From Anastrepha obliqua (taxonomy: Eukaryota > Arthropoda > Insecta > Diptera > Tephritidae): a stretch of 64,000 bases of DNA. Location of the stretch: assembly GCF_027943255.1 (NCBI RefSeq), contig NC_072893.1, positions 42,802,001-42,866,000 of the forward strand, in the 5' to 3' direction. Position 1 is the stretch's first letter, and every line of letters starts with the position of its first letter. Shown one piece after another: positions 9,917 to 23,400 of the stretch. The translations under genes and the position numbers were made by a program. The notes beneath the pieces were generated by a model. That model had not been told where the DNA came from, searched no databases, and was given only the letters and a program-made list of their open reading frames with translations.

Positions 9917-12900
9917 TTTATTATTTCTTTATTAACCCCGTTATTATTATTATTAATTACATACTAACGCAAAATGTAATCAGTATAAGTTGAATCTTAC
10001 ATCTTATTGTTATTTATTGTTCAGAGCAAGTCAATGATCCACTTAATAAAATTCAATACGATTGCCATATTTTGGGCTGCTAAACAAGCCGGTAATCTTT
10101 CTAAAGCGTCTACATTTGGCTCCTTTGGTTTAGTATGCATTAGATTTAACTGAAAAGCGCACTAACTACACCCACTTCGAAGAAAAAATGAAGAATTCAA
10201 GCAATTCCTGTTCGAGCTCTTATTTTTGTTCTATGTGTTGTCTATGTTCCTTTTCTATGCGTTAAATAATACGTTACCTCTCGTTGTCGAGATATGTGAG
10301 TGGATTGGCATATGCCTGAAGACCTCAACACTCATTGTTTTAGTAATCTTTTGGAATTCGAATCAATCATGGTTGATTTCCACCAAATAAAAAATCATGT
10401 TGACAAATATAATATGAAAAAAAATTGAGAATCCAACAAATCGATGGATCAATTCTGATAGTGATTGCTTATAACTTGTGTGCAAAACTTCAAGGTTTTT
10501 CTAATTAAAATTTTTTTTTATTTGTTATTTTGCAGTGCAATTTACATTGAAATTTATGTGTAATACATATATGAAATATTATTCAATATTGGCCTAAACT
10601 GGTAAAGAGCACGTTTGCTAATATCTCTCTTTATATACCTGGCCTATATGGCCAGCAGTGAATTTAATGATTTAGGAATTATACATTTTCTTCTAAGGTA
10701 CTTTATTGTATTAGAATGCCCTGCCTTCTCAGTCTGTAAGCTGGTATATGAAACATAATATTGATACGTATATGATGACGTTTTATTTTGAAATTTGCTA
10801 AGTTTTTATTAAGCTTTTAAGCTTGTCATGAAAAAGTGTACCTAATCTCATTTCAGATAACACTTCATTTTGCAAACCTATACAAATACGTTGTAGTCCT
10901 CAAGCCCTGGCCCAGAAAATAAATACGCGTATGCACATCAATGCTTCTATAGACATGTGCACATACATGCGAGTATATAAGTAAACAGAATACATAAGTA
11001 TTTACGCCTTCATTAAGCTGCTGCTCATATGTATCAGCATGGGTCGTTGAATAAATATTTTCGCTCATTAGCTAGGCTTGGACCTGAAGGCTAATATAGC
11101 AGAGAAAATCATAGCAAATATTTGTTTAGGTTCAACGAATTCAATTGGATAGAAGAAGAAGCCTAAATGGCCAATGCCAAGTTGAGGTGGTTGGTTTACA
11201 TATAGACTAGCGTTAAGTTTTCTTGTATGTTGTATATAAAATCCAGCTGCTACCCTGCAGTCAAACGTACTAGTTCTGAACTGTTTTGCTTTGCTGTTAA
11301 AATAGTTCGTCTTCTATTTTTTTCAGTGCGAGTTGCTGTTGTTTTTCAGATGACCAATTCCTATGAAGGAACAATTTTTAGCCTTTATATCACCATGTTA
11401 CCAGCTAACGAACTCCGGCACCGCTGTCAAATTTTTATATTACTTTAAGAACCAGTTTATTATAGGCACAAAAACTACTAGTCCAATTTATGACGCAAAT
11501 CACTAGTTTTGGACCAGTAGTAAAATAAATAGATATTGGTAAATGTATGAAATAAAATATTTTATCATGAACAGATTTTTTTTTACTAAATTTGTTGCTC
11601 GACCTAACTGCGCTGTTGAAAATTAAGTGCGAATAGCCTGATATGTTAGCATTTTCAGAACACCATGACCAAACAATAACATAATGCAGTAACGCCGAGC
11701 ACTTTGCATCTAATTGTAAATCGAAACAATAATATCTTGCTTTTTGTTATAAAATTATATTTATTTGGCCACTAAGTGAATGCAGCTTCAAATAAAAATT
11801 ATAAGATTTTGCTAATACAAATATAAAACCATAAAACTAAAGCAAACATAATAGACGAATATTTGTTTTGCATATACAGCCGTAAATAGCCATTTTGTAA
11901 CTAGTCCGATACTAGTTACTTTCGAACTAGTTTTAGTTTCTCCACCAAATGCCAGCTCATGAACTTGAATATATGCTCAGTACTTTGACTTTTCACTGCA
12001 GTGAATTTATGCAACATATACATATAATATACAATTTTTGGCAAACTTACAGCCACACATATTTATATGTAAGTAGTACAATGAAGCGCACATTTACTTA
12101 TTGGCGAACAAAACAAAAAGCAAAAAACCAAAATCGCTCATTATGTGCTTACACAATTCTTTCCTTAACCTAATTGAGTGATCTTCCCTGCAGATATTTT
12201 ATTATTTATTGCTCAGTGCAAAGTTTTTCTTTCATTACTTTTTGTTTGCTTTTTACCTTTTTGCCTTAAAGGATATTTGTACTTGTTAGACACACAATAT
12301 ACCTACATATATGTATATTCTGTAACTTTATTGCTATCTTTGGCGGCTTTTATGGGCGTCAAATACACAGCTAAACAATCGGTTCATGGATGGCAGCAAA
12401 TAGTTAGCAAAAGAAAATTCGGTGTATTAACTTATCCGCATAAGCAAAATCCGTTGCTTTTATTCATTCCAAATGGCGGCACGAATAGTATATTCACTTA
12501 AGGCTTTACCTTACTACGTTTATGTAAACACCCCTGTACAATCAGTCTAATCGAAGGTAGGGTTGTTTACATTTTTCCTCCTCGCTAATTCTGTTGTGTC
12601 AAAGCCAATGTCAACTGGGTGCTATAAACAGTAAGCAAGGATACGCTGGTTAAACTTTGCTATTACGAAATCTGATAGTAAGTTCACAATGCAACTGTTT
12701 TATATTACTTTTCAGAACTTTACTACCTGCCCAGTAATTACACCAGTAGTTTTTGCTTTTATTTCTATAACAACATTTTATTTACTTGCGTATTTTGTTA
12801 CTGACACAATTTTGTCACTGTAGTCGCCCTTTAAATAAATACCGACATATTTCTGTATACTAATTTGCAGGAATATTTTATGCTTTTTATAAATTGCCAT

Positions 12901-14070
12901 TCACTTTATTAGTTTTGTTATTTAGCTCATGTTTTCATAGGCATTTTTGTGTTACTGCATTTCTAAAAAGGATATTTGGTAATCCCCTTCAATGTTACGA
13001 TTGGATTTTATGATACCACTCCACGAAATTCGTATTTTCATTCGAAGTAATGCGAGTTAAATCATATCACTTGCGTAAGGTTGGCGAAATTCAGAACTGC
13101 GTTGGATTCACTAACAAGTCTCACAAACCAAATTTTTATCTTATTAGCGTTTATTTTCTTGCAGCTAAAACCCAATGAAGCAAATAAACCTATACAAATA
13201 TCATAAATTTATTCAGTAGGACAAATAATTTTCTTTACATATATGTTGATATACAACATCCCATTTAGCAAGCGAAATGAAGCATAGATATGCATTGAAA
13301 GCAAACCACTTGATTTATGACCTCCCACGTTACTCATACGCCAAGGCATTTCGCACAAATAATGTGCCGAAAATATATGAAGACGATTTTGACGGTTGTT
13401 ATACGTAAACTACATACAAACAAGATTTAATAAGAGTAGAAAAGCCACCAACAACATTAACCGCAATGTCAAAAACCACAAAAACCGCAACAATAACAAA
13501 AACCAGCAATGAAATTTTAAAAAAGTCTGAATATAAATTTCCATTCTTTGACTAAATATACAGATTGACTTATAGGTATATACCCATATATATGTATTAT
13601 ATGAATGCTTATAATGTGTGCACTTGTTGTTGTCACCATTTTGACTAAATTTATTTATTTAGCGTAATTGTGGCTGACGGCTGGCGTAATGACCCGGAAA
13701 ATGTGTCAAAAAGCAAACTTGCCTTAAAAGGCACTGCCATGGGAGGAGTGCAAGTCCATTTATTTCTTTTTTAAATAAATAATTCTTAGAAACATTAGAA
13801 TTTTGATTACTTATACAGCTGAAAGTATGAATCGATGAATAATTGATATATAAGTGGACACCTTTAGCATAAATGTGGAGATTATATTTCTTTAATATTT
13901 TCAATAATACTTTTAAAGGCAAACTTATAAATAAAATAAAATAAAAATGGACTCACAATCGAGTTTTGAGGGACTCTTCTTACCAGGTGCAGAAAGTAAG
14001 GATTACCGAAGTAAGTCTCAGCTAAGAGCCAAGCAAACTATAGCTGCTTGACCACCAGAGAAGCTGCATA
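9917..14070. other. 4.1 kb AT-rich spacer, no gene recognised
   Basis: No transposase, RT or host protein motif was found on either strand. ACTAGT words cluster near 11475-11515 and 11900-11935 without clear repeat structure. This may be intron or intergenic DNA. Confidence 0.5.
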
Positions 14071-14614
14071 CCCTATTATCAAAAAGTACCGGGAATGTTT
14101 AATTTAAACAAACCGCGTACGTGGGAACCGGCCCATATTTGTTTCTTATGTCGGTAAGACTGTAAGACATACATCTGTCACTTTTTGATAGTGTCTGCCA
14201 GGCCGACCGGAAATGTGGGCAAACAATTCTTCGATTGTGCATGATGATAATGCGTCAACGCACCGGGCCCAAATTGTGCTGGATTATATGGCTAAACCCC
14301 AAGTAAATACCATCGTACAAGCATCGGATTCACCTGATATGGCCCCGTGCGACCTCTTTTTGTTTCCCAAGTTGGGGTTACCACATCGTGGAAGGAGATT
14401 TCAGTCGATAGCGGAGATCAAAGAGAATGCGACGAAGGAGTTGAAGGCCTTCCCTTTGTCGGCCTACCAGGGGTGCATGGAGAACTGGGTTAAACGTTGG
14501 CACATGTGTGTTGCTTCGGACGGGTCATATTTTGAAGAAGGTAAAATAAATTTGGCTGAAATTTAACCCTGTTTGGTTTCAATTAAATATTTCCGCTACT
14601 TTCAGATCATGGGG
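14071..14614 (+). mobile_element. mariner deletion derivative (544 bp, D34D)
   Basis: TA at 14069-14070 and TA at 14615-14616 flank ends that are imperfect inverted repeats: left CCCTATTATCAAAAAGTACC, right (reverse complement) CCCCATGATCTGAAAGTAGC. Between them only the C-terminal half of a mariner transposase remains (about 14205-14566): SIVHDDNASTHRAQ, then SPDMAPCDLFLFPKL with 34 residues between the aspartates, then LPHRGRRFQSIAEIKEN, ENWVKRWHMCVASDG and a TAA. The N-terminal and first catalytic regions are deleted, so it could move only with transposase supplied in trans. Confidence 0.85.
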
Positions 14615-14924
14615 TAAATATTTTTATTTTGCAACATAATAAAGGGTGGCAATTTATCAGAATTGGAGTTGAATCAGCTAGGAATTTAAGATATTTTGAT
14701 AACGATTAGACATTTGAATTTAAATTTTGATTAAGATTAGACATTTGAATAAAGGTGCGCTTTTCTTCGTGATCAAAGTTGGAAAAAAATCCAATAACGA
14801 TAAAACGATAAACGAATGTCGAATAATATGTACAGGTCAACAATTTTTTTTATACGATATTGTTCATTACACACAACTCTGGAACCCAAAAGCGCTCATT
14901 ACGTCGGGTTCTTAAGACACCTAA

Positions 14925-15045
14925 CTCGCTTCGAACTTAATTCCTCGGATTACTACGTATGGGTCGTAGTTGAGAAAGAAAATAAGAATTATTCGCAAAA
15001 CACCATTTCTTGTTTAAAGGCTGCAATTAATACCATTATGGCCAA
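14925..15045 (+). pseudogene. Tc1/mariner-type transposase C-terminal scrap
   Basis: The frame reads ELNSSDYYVWVVVEKENKN, then TISCLKAAINTIMANIE. This resembles the NPLDYYVWG-VVE segment and following helix of a Tc1/mariner transposase of a different group from its neighbours. Only about 40 codons are convincing, so subfamily is not assigned. Confidence 0.5.
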
Positions 15046-15089
15046 TATTGAACATTCCGTTTATTATAAGCCTAAAACATAATTATTGT

Positions 15090-16450
15090 TTTTACAGACC
15101 ACTTAGATCTAATATGAGCTTAAATTACTACTATTTTACTATAATTATTAAATAAATTAGAAAAAATAGTTTAGAAATTTATAAAATTCATTCTTTGAAA
15201 CCGAAGTCAAGCGGAATAGAACTCAATATCTCATTGAATTCTCTTAAAGCTCGGGCAAAAGGAGCATTACGCGCATAATTCGTGTTAAGAAATTAAAGAT
15301 GAAATGGGTAAGTATTGCGCAACGATCTAGTAGGAATATGAAAGTAAATGCAACGTAGTAGGGGCGAACAGTCCACTTCGCCTTTAATTACACTGAAAAC
15401 AAAAGACAGTGAGAGTATAGACCTTCTACACTCTAGAGACTTTAAGTTAATTAAAATCAAACGGGAATGATAGGAAGGGATATGGTTTGAGAATTTTAAC
15501 GAGCGGAGAGTATTTTTAAGGAACACCTTCTGTGCACGTTCAATTCACTCAATAGCAAATTGGTGGCAAGGCCTCCAGATAAATGTTGAATATTCTAATC
15601 TAGAGCGAACAAAGGAAGTAAATAGTAATTTGTGAGTGTAAGGGTCCGAGAACATCGAGCTATTACGCCGTATAAAACCTAAGATTGAATAAGAAATGGA
15701 CACACTTAGGTTAATGTGACTGTTGAAAGAAAAATGTGAGTCAAAGATCACCCCTAGATCTTTGAATTGATGAACAGATTCAAGTAAAGTATTATCAATG
15801 CAGTAAGATGACTGGAGAACATTTTTAGTTTTAGCGAAGGTGACACGAAAACATTTCTTAATATTTAGAGAGATGTCAGAGTTACTGCACCAGCGAACGA
15901 GCGCATTAATTTCCGTTTGCAACATAGGTATATCCTCATTTTTTCTTATGGCCGAAAATATTTTCAAATCATCAGCATACCAAAGAAAGTTGCCAAATGA
16001 AAAATAGGTACGAATATCATTAATAAATAGAACGAAGAGAAGAGGCCCAAAAATACTGCCTTGTGGCATCCCTGAAGATGCACTGAAAGGGTCTGAACAT
16101 TCACCCTCAATCGTTACCACACATCGTCTATCGGATAAATAAGATTTCAGCCATTGAAAGAAAGCAGAATGGAAACTAAGCGAGCCTAATTTACGTAATA
16201 GAATTGTATGAGAAACTCTATCAAATGCTCTAGAAAAGTCCGTGTAAACACAATCGACTTGAGAACCTTCAGCAAAAGTTCCAAAGCAGTATTCACCAAA
16301 AAGCAGCCAGGTTGGAAACTGTAGACCTACCCGAGATTAAGCTCTTAGTTGCAAAGTACATTTTTTCTTTTACAATCCTTTCGAAAAGTTTAGAAATAAT
16401 AGAAAGCTTCGAGATCGGCCTATAGTTGTACACATCATTCTTTTTGCCAC
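15090..16450 (-). mobile_element. CR1/Jockey-like LINE, reverse transcriptase to 3' end
   Basis: Minus strand, 5'-truncated. Motifs in order: YNYRPISKLSIISKLFERIV near 16430, VYTDFSRAFDRV near 16250 (first catalytic Asp), MPQGSIFGPLLFVLFINDI near 16065, FLWYADDLKIF near 15990 (catalytic ADD), FKDLGVIFDSHFSFNSHI near 15765, and SRLEYSTFIWRPCHQF near 15560. The thumb continues to about 15290 (RSILSLSFVF, TRSLRNTYPFHL), with a stop near 15543 and some frame damage upstream of 16120. The 3' UTR at 15090-15290 is closely similar to 37845-38130, a second truncated copy, which defines the element's 3' end. RNase H is absent. Confidence 0.85.
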
Positions 16451-17279
16451 ATTTTATTTCAGCTAATGGAAATTTTATTGAATGATTTTATAGAAATTAT
16501 ATATTTGAAATTTTATTAAATTTCATTCAAAATAAAAGCAAATTAGTGTTACTCTCAAGTTGTCCCGAAATACGGTACTTACCCTGAATATGGGTATTTA
16601 AGTTGAATATAATAAATATTATAATTCATAATTCAATAACAGAAATATTCATTTCTTAGACGTAATATATAATTTCAAAGCAAATTTCAGAATTAGTTAT
16701 TTGATTTATTTACAGTCGAGTCCCGATAATTCGAAAAGGCAAGGGGATCAGTTTTTTTCTCGATTTACACAGAAATTCAAATTATCGCGATTTCCATTAA
16801 ACGAGGCGCAAAAAAGAAAAATTCAAATAAACGAGGCTTTTTTATCTCATCATGTACCTATACTAAATAAATTTAATTTAAAAAAATATTGAAGTACATT
16901 CAATTGCAGGTTTTTGATATTAAACCATAATTGAACAGTAGATAAAATTATAATATTGTAACAAAATTCATAATATTTTTGTTATTTTCGATTGTTTGAC
17001 ACTTTTTTCTTTCAGTTTTTCTATTTCATTTTCCAAACTAATAAGGCTATCAAAGACACTGTCTTGAATATCGTTTGGTGAAAGAAAATATTTCAATATT
17101 TCAACGTTAATTAATGGAAAAAAAGGCACATTTTTATGATTTTTTTTTGATGACACAGTTAAAATTTATTCGTCAAATCTTTTACTACATAAAACTATAG
17201 CATTTGAAGTATATTTTGTGAAACTTTCATCCAAAAATATTTAAAAATACGGCAATGGCAGAAATTATTCGGACGCATC

Positions 17280-17716
17280 TAAAAAAAAAGTAGTTTTGCG
17301 GTGCCCCTCATAACTCGGTGTTAAATCATCTGAGATAAAAAAACCAAAGTTATTTCGTTAGATAATCGTTTTCTCCGGGTAACGCCGAGAGGGTTTTCTT
17401 AAATTAAAAATTTTTCGATTTTTGGGAACACGTTAAAGTCAAAAACACGATTTTCGCGTAAAAAATCGGTGAATTAATATAGTTACCGTAAAAACAAAAG
17501 TATCAACAAATTCGAAAATAACTCTTCGGCGTTACCTTGTAAAACATGTACAGAAAAAGTGTTCAAAATTTCAAAAGGATCGGTGTAGTAGTTTCAAAGT
17601 TATGAGGGGCACCGACTTTGAAAACATAAGTTGTGGGAAAAACGCTTTAAAGTTTTAAATACAAAAAAGATCAGAGTAAACCGTTTATAAGCGCATTTTA
17701 ATCATTGTTGTTATAA

Positions 17717-17748
<32 letters not shown>

Positions 17749-17960
17749 GTTATTATGGCATTATACCGCCTGAGGGCACTATGTACTTATAGTCTTAGAT
17801 GTTGTCTACAGTCGGTAAATGATCTTCTGTGAAAGAGAAACACTTGCTAGGTACAAATGGCGCGCGGTTGAGCCAGGTAGGTAGCAACACTTACATGGCT
17901 GTATCTTTGTAAGTTTTGCTCCGATTCATCTAAAATTTTCACAGATATTCTTGAAGATTC
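17280..17960. repeat. unclassified repeat, copy 2 of the TTAA-element family
   Basis: Related to the element at 4793-5517: shared stretches include GGGAAAAACGC near 17635, and a block near 17900 (TTGCTCCGATTCATCTAAAA) matching 5419-5440. The internal arms are CGGTGCCCCTCATAACT (17299-17315) and its exact complement at 17598-17614. It lies inside the Tigger element. Terminal repeats like those of copy 1 were not found, so its borders are approximate. Confidence 0.65.
17719..17756. repeat. (TTA)n microsatellite
   Basis: About twelve TTA triplets with one TTG interruption, within the repeat that sits in the Tigger element. Confidence 0.95.
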
Positions 17961-19103
17961 TTCATTTAAAAAATCAAATAAAAAAAAAAATGCAAAAAAA
18001 AAAATTAAAAACGTAAGAAATGTTTTTAAAGCACCTTGGTTTTGCTGACTTCCCAATAAACAAGGGCTTTAGTTTTTCCGTGCCATCCATGTTTACGCAA
18101 AATAACAAATTCACTCTTTCCTTACTGTGCTTGCCCCCATTACATTTTTCATATTTAAAGCAGTAGGTTCGATCTGGTAAACACTTAATAACCCAGTTTC
18201 TTCTGCATTAAATATATCCTTAGCTTGGTAATTTTTAATCAGCTCACTCAACTTTTCCCTCCAGTCAGAACAAATGCCTTCATTAACAAACGCACTTTCG
18301 CCACACATTTTTTTAAAGGAGATATTGTTTCGTTGTTTAAAACGATCTAGCCAACCACTGCTTGCCTTAAAATCTGTTATGTTCATAGCTCTGGCAAAAA
18401 GCAAAGCTTTTCCTTTTAATAGTTCTCCGCCAATCGGAACATTACTCTCACGGCATTGGGTAAACTACAAGAGTACAGATTTTTCTACATTTGGATGTTC
18501 AGCATGTTTCTGGTGTTTCAGTTTACTATGAGATGATGTTTGCAGAATAAACTCTCTTTCATATATAATGGACGTGATTGTTGATGGAGCGACATGAAAT
18601 TATTTTGGAACGTCAATTTTTTTTTCCATTATCAATGGCTGAAATAATGTCTTGCTTTTGCGCGATTGATAAGGTCTTATGCGTAAGTCTATTTGCCATT
18701 TCTAAGAAATGATGTTGCGCTTAGAATAAAACTCGACAAACACGAAAACAGTGTGAGAAGCGCCAAATTCGACATGCACAGCGACATTAAGGCATCATAG
18801 CTGTTTGCAAAATGCAACGGTAATTTAACGACAAAAAGTTTCAAACTGCAATACGAATTATACGAAATATTGCGAAAACAAAATTTCAATTTATAAGAGG
18901 TTTAATATTCCATGAGTTGTGAAAAAGGCTACGCATTCACGAGGGGACCAAAATGTATGAAATTTTTACAAATTAACGAATTTTTGTCAAGGGGATAGAA
19001 TGTTTTTCGATTTATCGCGATTTTCGACTTAGCGGGTTACAAATTATCGAAACTCGACTGTATTTCATTCATACTTTATTAGGAAGTATTAGAAAAGTAC
19101 CAT

Positions 19104-19284
19104 TTAGTTGTACTGTGTAACTGAAAGTGCGGTTTCTATGGTCTTAGCCAAGTCAATTTCGCGATAGTCCATGCCTAGTACTAAAACGTACGGAGCTACA
19201 TTTTCTTCTAGAGCATTAATTTCTGCTACAATATGGCTTCTGTGCAACTTTTGTTCTGATGATGCATAGCTTATAACTTCATGA
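19104..19284 (-). CDS. candidate 3'-terminal exon of an unidentified gene
   Basis: An open minus-strand frame of about 58 codons that ends at TAA (19104-19106), with the poly(A) signal AATAAA on the same strand at 19075-19080, about 25 nt past the stop. The peptide has ordinary protein composition: HRSHIVAEINALEENV, then APYVLVLGMDYREIDLAKT, ending SVTQYN. I do not recognise the family. There is no ATG, so if real it is a last exon; a possible acceptor AG lies near 19259. The Tigger end abuts at 19060. Open frames this long do occur by chance here, hence low confidence. Confidence 0.28.
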
Positions 19285-20500
19285 AAATAAAAATATAATA
19301 ATAAAAGGAATGCATAAAATTTTCATCACCAGAATATATTACCTGAACTTTTCATTTGAAAATTATGAGAGGTAAATTGCGTATGTACCTATTTTTCAAA
19401 TTTCCCCAATTCTTCGCCATAATAAATACGGTTCATTGCATAAATTTTCTATTCTTACTGGTCGTTATGACTCAAACTACTTTCCTCTGTAGAAAAAAAC
19501 CAACAATTTCTTTCTTGCTGTTGTTGCTGTTGGTCATTATGAAATTTCAAATTCAATGCTTCTGCTCATGCAAACATTAAGGCTATAGAAATGCTGAATA
19601 AAAATTTATGTTGTTCAAAAGCAAGCCAATGAAAGCCAGAGGAGAACCAAACATTTTCCGTCTTTATTGACAATAAAAATGTTTGCCAACAAAAAAAAAA
19701 AAAAAACAAAAAAAGGAAGAAAAATTACTAATAAAAACATAGCGTGAAAAATGTGAAAATAAATATGAAACGAGATATTTAATAGCGGAAAAAAATATCA
19801 AGAAAGTGAAGTAGACATGCTGGTGGCTATAATCCTGCTTGCATTCAAAGGTCTGCCTGCCCTTGCACATAAGCAACTTGTTACTTATGCGCCGTGTACG
19901 CCACTTTTTATACTTTCATACTTAGCGCCTGATGACTTGGAGCAAGGCAGCAGCGAAAGTAACTCGAAGTAAATAAATGGCGTAAATGCACGGGCCTCAC
20001 GAATCAGCAGTTGCCAGCGGAAGAAAGTGAGTTTTTCCAGTTTTCCCAGTTTCTCACCACACCAACATACCTGCAGAAAATTACTTAATATATGTGCGTG
20101 TAAATGTGTGTGTGAATCTTTTTAACGATCTATGAAAAAATTATGAAATGCAGCCAAGTTCTTTACACACCTTGGCAATTGGCTGGAAAAAACCTAGCAA
20201 GCGGTGGCATCTTTGCCAACCTTCACCTATGGCGCTGGAAATGCGGTCAGCAAGCAGGGCACGAACAACAACACCATTTGCTCTAAAATATTTGATTTTA
20301 TTTATGAGCTCACCCACATAATTATCGGTATGATTTATAGTAGCAATTCCTTATTTGTTGTTAGTGCCCATTTACAGCAACAACAACAACAATAGCAACA
20401 ATTTGACTCTATTAACCAACAAAAAGGAAGTCAAGAAATGTGGTAATAGCCGCAGAGCATTGCGAAGTGAGAGCACAAATTTGCATGCAACTGCTGAAGT
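19285..20500. other. spacer with short low-complexity tracts
   Basis: Includes an A-rich run near 19690-19720. A 26 bp segment at 20159-20184 is repeated exactly at 20926-20951 inside the satellite. No gene recognised. Confidence 0.5.
20376..20393. repeat. short CAA/CAG microsatellite
   Basis: CAGCAACAACAACAACAATAG-type run. Confidence 0.9.
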
Positions 20501-20504
20501 TCGA

Positions 20505-21116
20505 GATGGGTTATATATAAGCAAGAGTATGTCTACATAGGGTGCCCCAAAGAATTTGTACAAAAAATATGCAATAAAAGATGCCAAAAGTTAATAAAAA
20601 TAGAGATTAATTTTTTTTGATTTTTAATTCTTAACATTTTCTTAAATTTTAGGGAGTTCACAGGGTTACAACTAAAAACAGTTAACTTTTTTGTTCCAGC
20701 TGGGCTATATATAGCAAAAGTCTAAAAGTTAGAGCAAAAAAATTCCATTTCAAATTTGTAATAAAAGATGGCAAGATTAAAAAAAAAATATTTTTAATTT
20801 TCTCAATTTTCTTGAATTTCGGGAAGCTTTCAGCATCATAATGAAAAGTAGTTCATTTTTTTGGTTCAAGCTGGGCTATATATAAGCAAGAGTATATATG
20901 TTAGGGGGACCAAAAAAACTGGCAATTCTTTACACACCTTGGCAATTGGCTTCGAAGAATTTGTCCAAAATATTTCCATCAAACGATGCCTAAAAACAAA
21001 AAAATTTTTTTTTTTGATTTATAATTTTAAATATTTTCCTAAATTTGGCGAGCTTTAAAGGTTACTAAAAAAATTTTTAATTTTTATTATCAGGCTGAGC
21101 TATATATAAACAAGAG
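20505..21116 (+). repeat. degenerate satellite, about 170-225 bp units (left part)
   Basis: Three diverged units, each opening with a GGGCTATATATAAGCAAGAG-like word (near 20508, 20700, 20870; a fourth opening near 21094). Each then has AATAAAAGATGCCAAAA, a TTTTTGATTTTTAATTTT stretch, CTTAAATTT-GGG and AAAATAGTTAATTTTT. Spacings between openings are about 190, 171 and 224 bp; the long one carries an extra block at 20920-20957. The array resumes at 23203 after two mariner insertions. Confidence 0.75.
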
Positions 21117-21118
21117 TA

Positions 21119-21914
<796 letters not shown>

Positions 21915-21936
21915 TATATATGGATGTACTAGTATA

Positions 21937-23202
21937 TGGGAGTACAACTAATTAATCTCGTATTTGTTACTAACCTCATATCTATTTATGAAGTCAATAT
22001 TTTGACGCTGACAGCCATTCTATGTTAAAGCACGCCAAAAAATCAAGTACATTTGATATGCCACAGTGAATATTAGTAAACACATATATTTTTTTTAGTA
22101 CAGTCAAAATGTCAAATTACGTCCCAACAAAACAGTATTTGCGGGGAGGTTTGCTTTTGTTCTTCAATTTAAAGAAAAGTGCAACAGAAGCACATTATTT
22201 ACTCTCAGAAGCGTATCCTGAATATGCTCCAGAGGTTAGAGTATGCCAGCAGTGGTTTGCACGATTTAAAAGTGGTGATTTTGACACAGAAGACAAGGAG
22301 CGATCAGATCTATCAAAAAAATTTGAAAACGAAGAATTGAAGGCATTTTCTCGATCAAGATCCATGTCAAACTCAAGAAGAACTTCGAAAAACATTGGAA
22401 GTCACTCAACAAACCATTTTTGAACGTTTAAAAGCAGCCGGATACATTCACAAACAAGGAAATTGGGTGCCACACGAATTGAAGCCGAGAGATGTTGAGA
22501 GACGATTTTGCATGCCTGAAATGCTGCTTAATCGCCACCAAAAGTAATTGTGTCTGCACCGCGTTATCACTGGTGATGAAAAGTGGACTCATTACGACAA
22601 CGCAAAGCGTAAAAGATCATATGTGAAGCCAGGCCAAGTAGCGAAATCGACACGAATATTCATGGTTTGAAGGTAATGCTCTGTATTTGGTGGGGTCAGA
22701 AGGGTGTGCTGTACTATGAGCTGTTAAATCGGGCCAGATGATCACGGCTATACAGGCAACAATTGATACGTTTGAAGCAAGCAATAGCCGGAATGGGCGA
22801 CCAGACACGATAAATTGATTTTCCATCATGACAATGCTCGGCCACATGTTGCAGTGCCGGTCAAAATTATTATTTGGAAAATGCCGGATGGGAAATTCTA
22901 CCTCACCCGCCTTATAGCCCAGACATAGCTCCTTCTGATTACCACTTGTTTCGGTCGATGCAGAATCACCTTTCTGGAATACGGTTCACCAATGTTGAAG
23001 GTATAAAAAATTGGTTTGATGACTTTCTCGGCGCAAAAGATGAGAAGATTTTTTGGGATGGAGTCCATAAATTGCCTGAAAGATGGGAAAAAGTTGCCGC
23101 TTCCGATGGGCAATGCTTTGAATAAAATATTTTTTCACTTTCATACTTAAATAAATGGTTTTTTTCAAGAAAAAAATACGAAATTAATTAGTTGTACAGT
23201 AA
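21937..23202 (+). mobile_element. near full-length mauritiana-type (Mos1-like) mariner, inactive
   Basis: Flanked by TA (21935-21936 and 23203-23204), with inverted ends containing GTACAACTAATTAAT. The 1,266 bp length is typical for mariner. Transposase from ATG 22109: SNYVPTKQYLRGGLLLFF, QQWFARFKSGDFDTEDKER, and TGDEKWTHYDNAKR near 22570 (first Asp). [10 protein letters not shown] is near 22823 (second Asp) and [15 protein letters not shown] near 22910 (third Asp, mariner spacing once one frameshift is allowed). It ends [17 protein letters not shown] with TAA at 23123-23125. Frame breaks after 22370 and near 22490, 22660 and 22870 disable it. It sits 22 bp from the preceding mariner within the same satellite unit. 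Confidence 0.9.
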
Positions 23203-23400
23203 TATATGAGGGTGGTTAAAAAAAATTTTCCAAAAAAATTTTAATAAAAGATGCCAAAAATAAAAAGAATCGAGATAAGAATTTTTGATTTTTAGTTTTT
23301 AATATTTTCTTAAATTATGGGCATTTAATATTTTCTTAAATTAAGGGCCCTGAAGGTCACTATAAAAATAGTTAATTTTTGTTTCTCTTCTAAATTTAAG
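23203..23400 (+). repeat. degenerate satellite, right part
   Basis: Continuation of the array at 20505-21116: AATAAAAGATGCCAAAA near 23244, TTTTTGATTTTTAG, TATTTTCTTAAATTA (twice) and AAAATAGTTAATTTTT near 23365. Confidence 0.75.

Larger units (their letters stand above)
16713..19060 (-). mobile_element. pogo/Tigger element with intact ends (2,348 bp)
   Basis: TA at 16711-16712 and 19061-19062 flank inverted ends CAGTCGAGTCCCGATAATT and, from the right, CAGTCGAGTTTCGATAATT. The transposase lies on the minus strand: ATG near 18701 (MANRLTHKTLSIAQKQDI, psq-type HTH), CENP-B type HTH near 18430-18300 (KASSGWLDRFKQRNNIS), the first acidic motif as DIFNAEETGLL near 18210, where the usual NADETG aspartate is glutamate, and VNMDGTEKLKPLFIGK near 18080. 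A C-terminal tail sits at 17156-16968 (SSKKNHKNVPFF, DSLISLENEIEKL). The middle of the catalytic domain is replaced by another repeat (17280-17960). Frameshifts and stops make it inactive. Confidence 0.88.
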
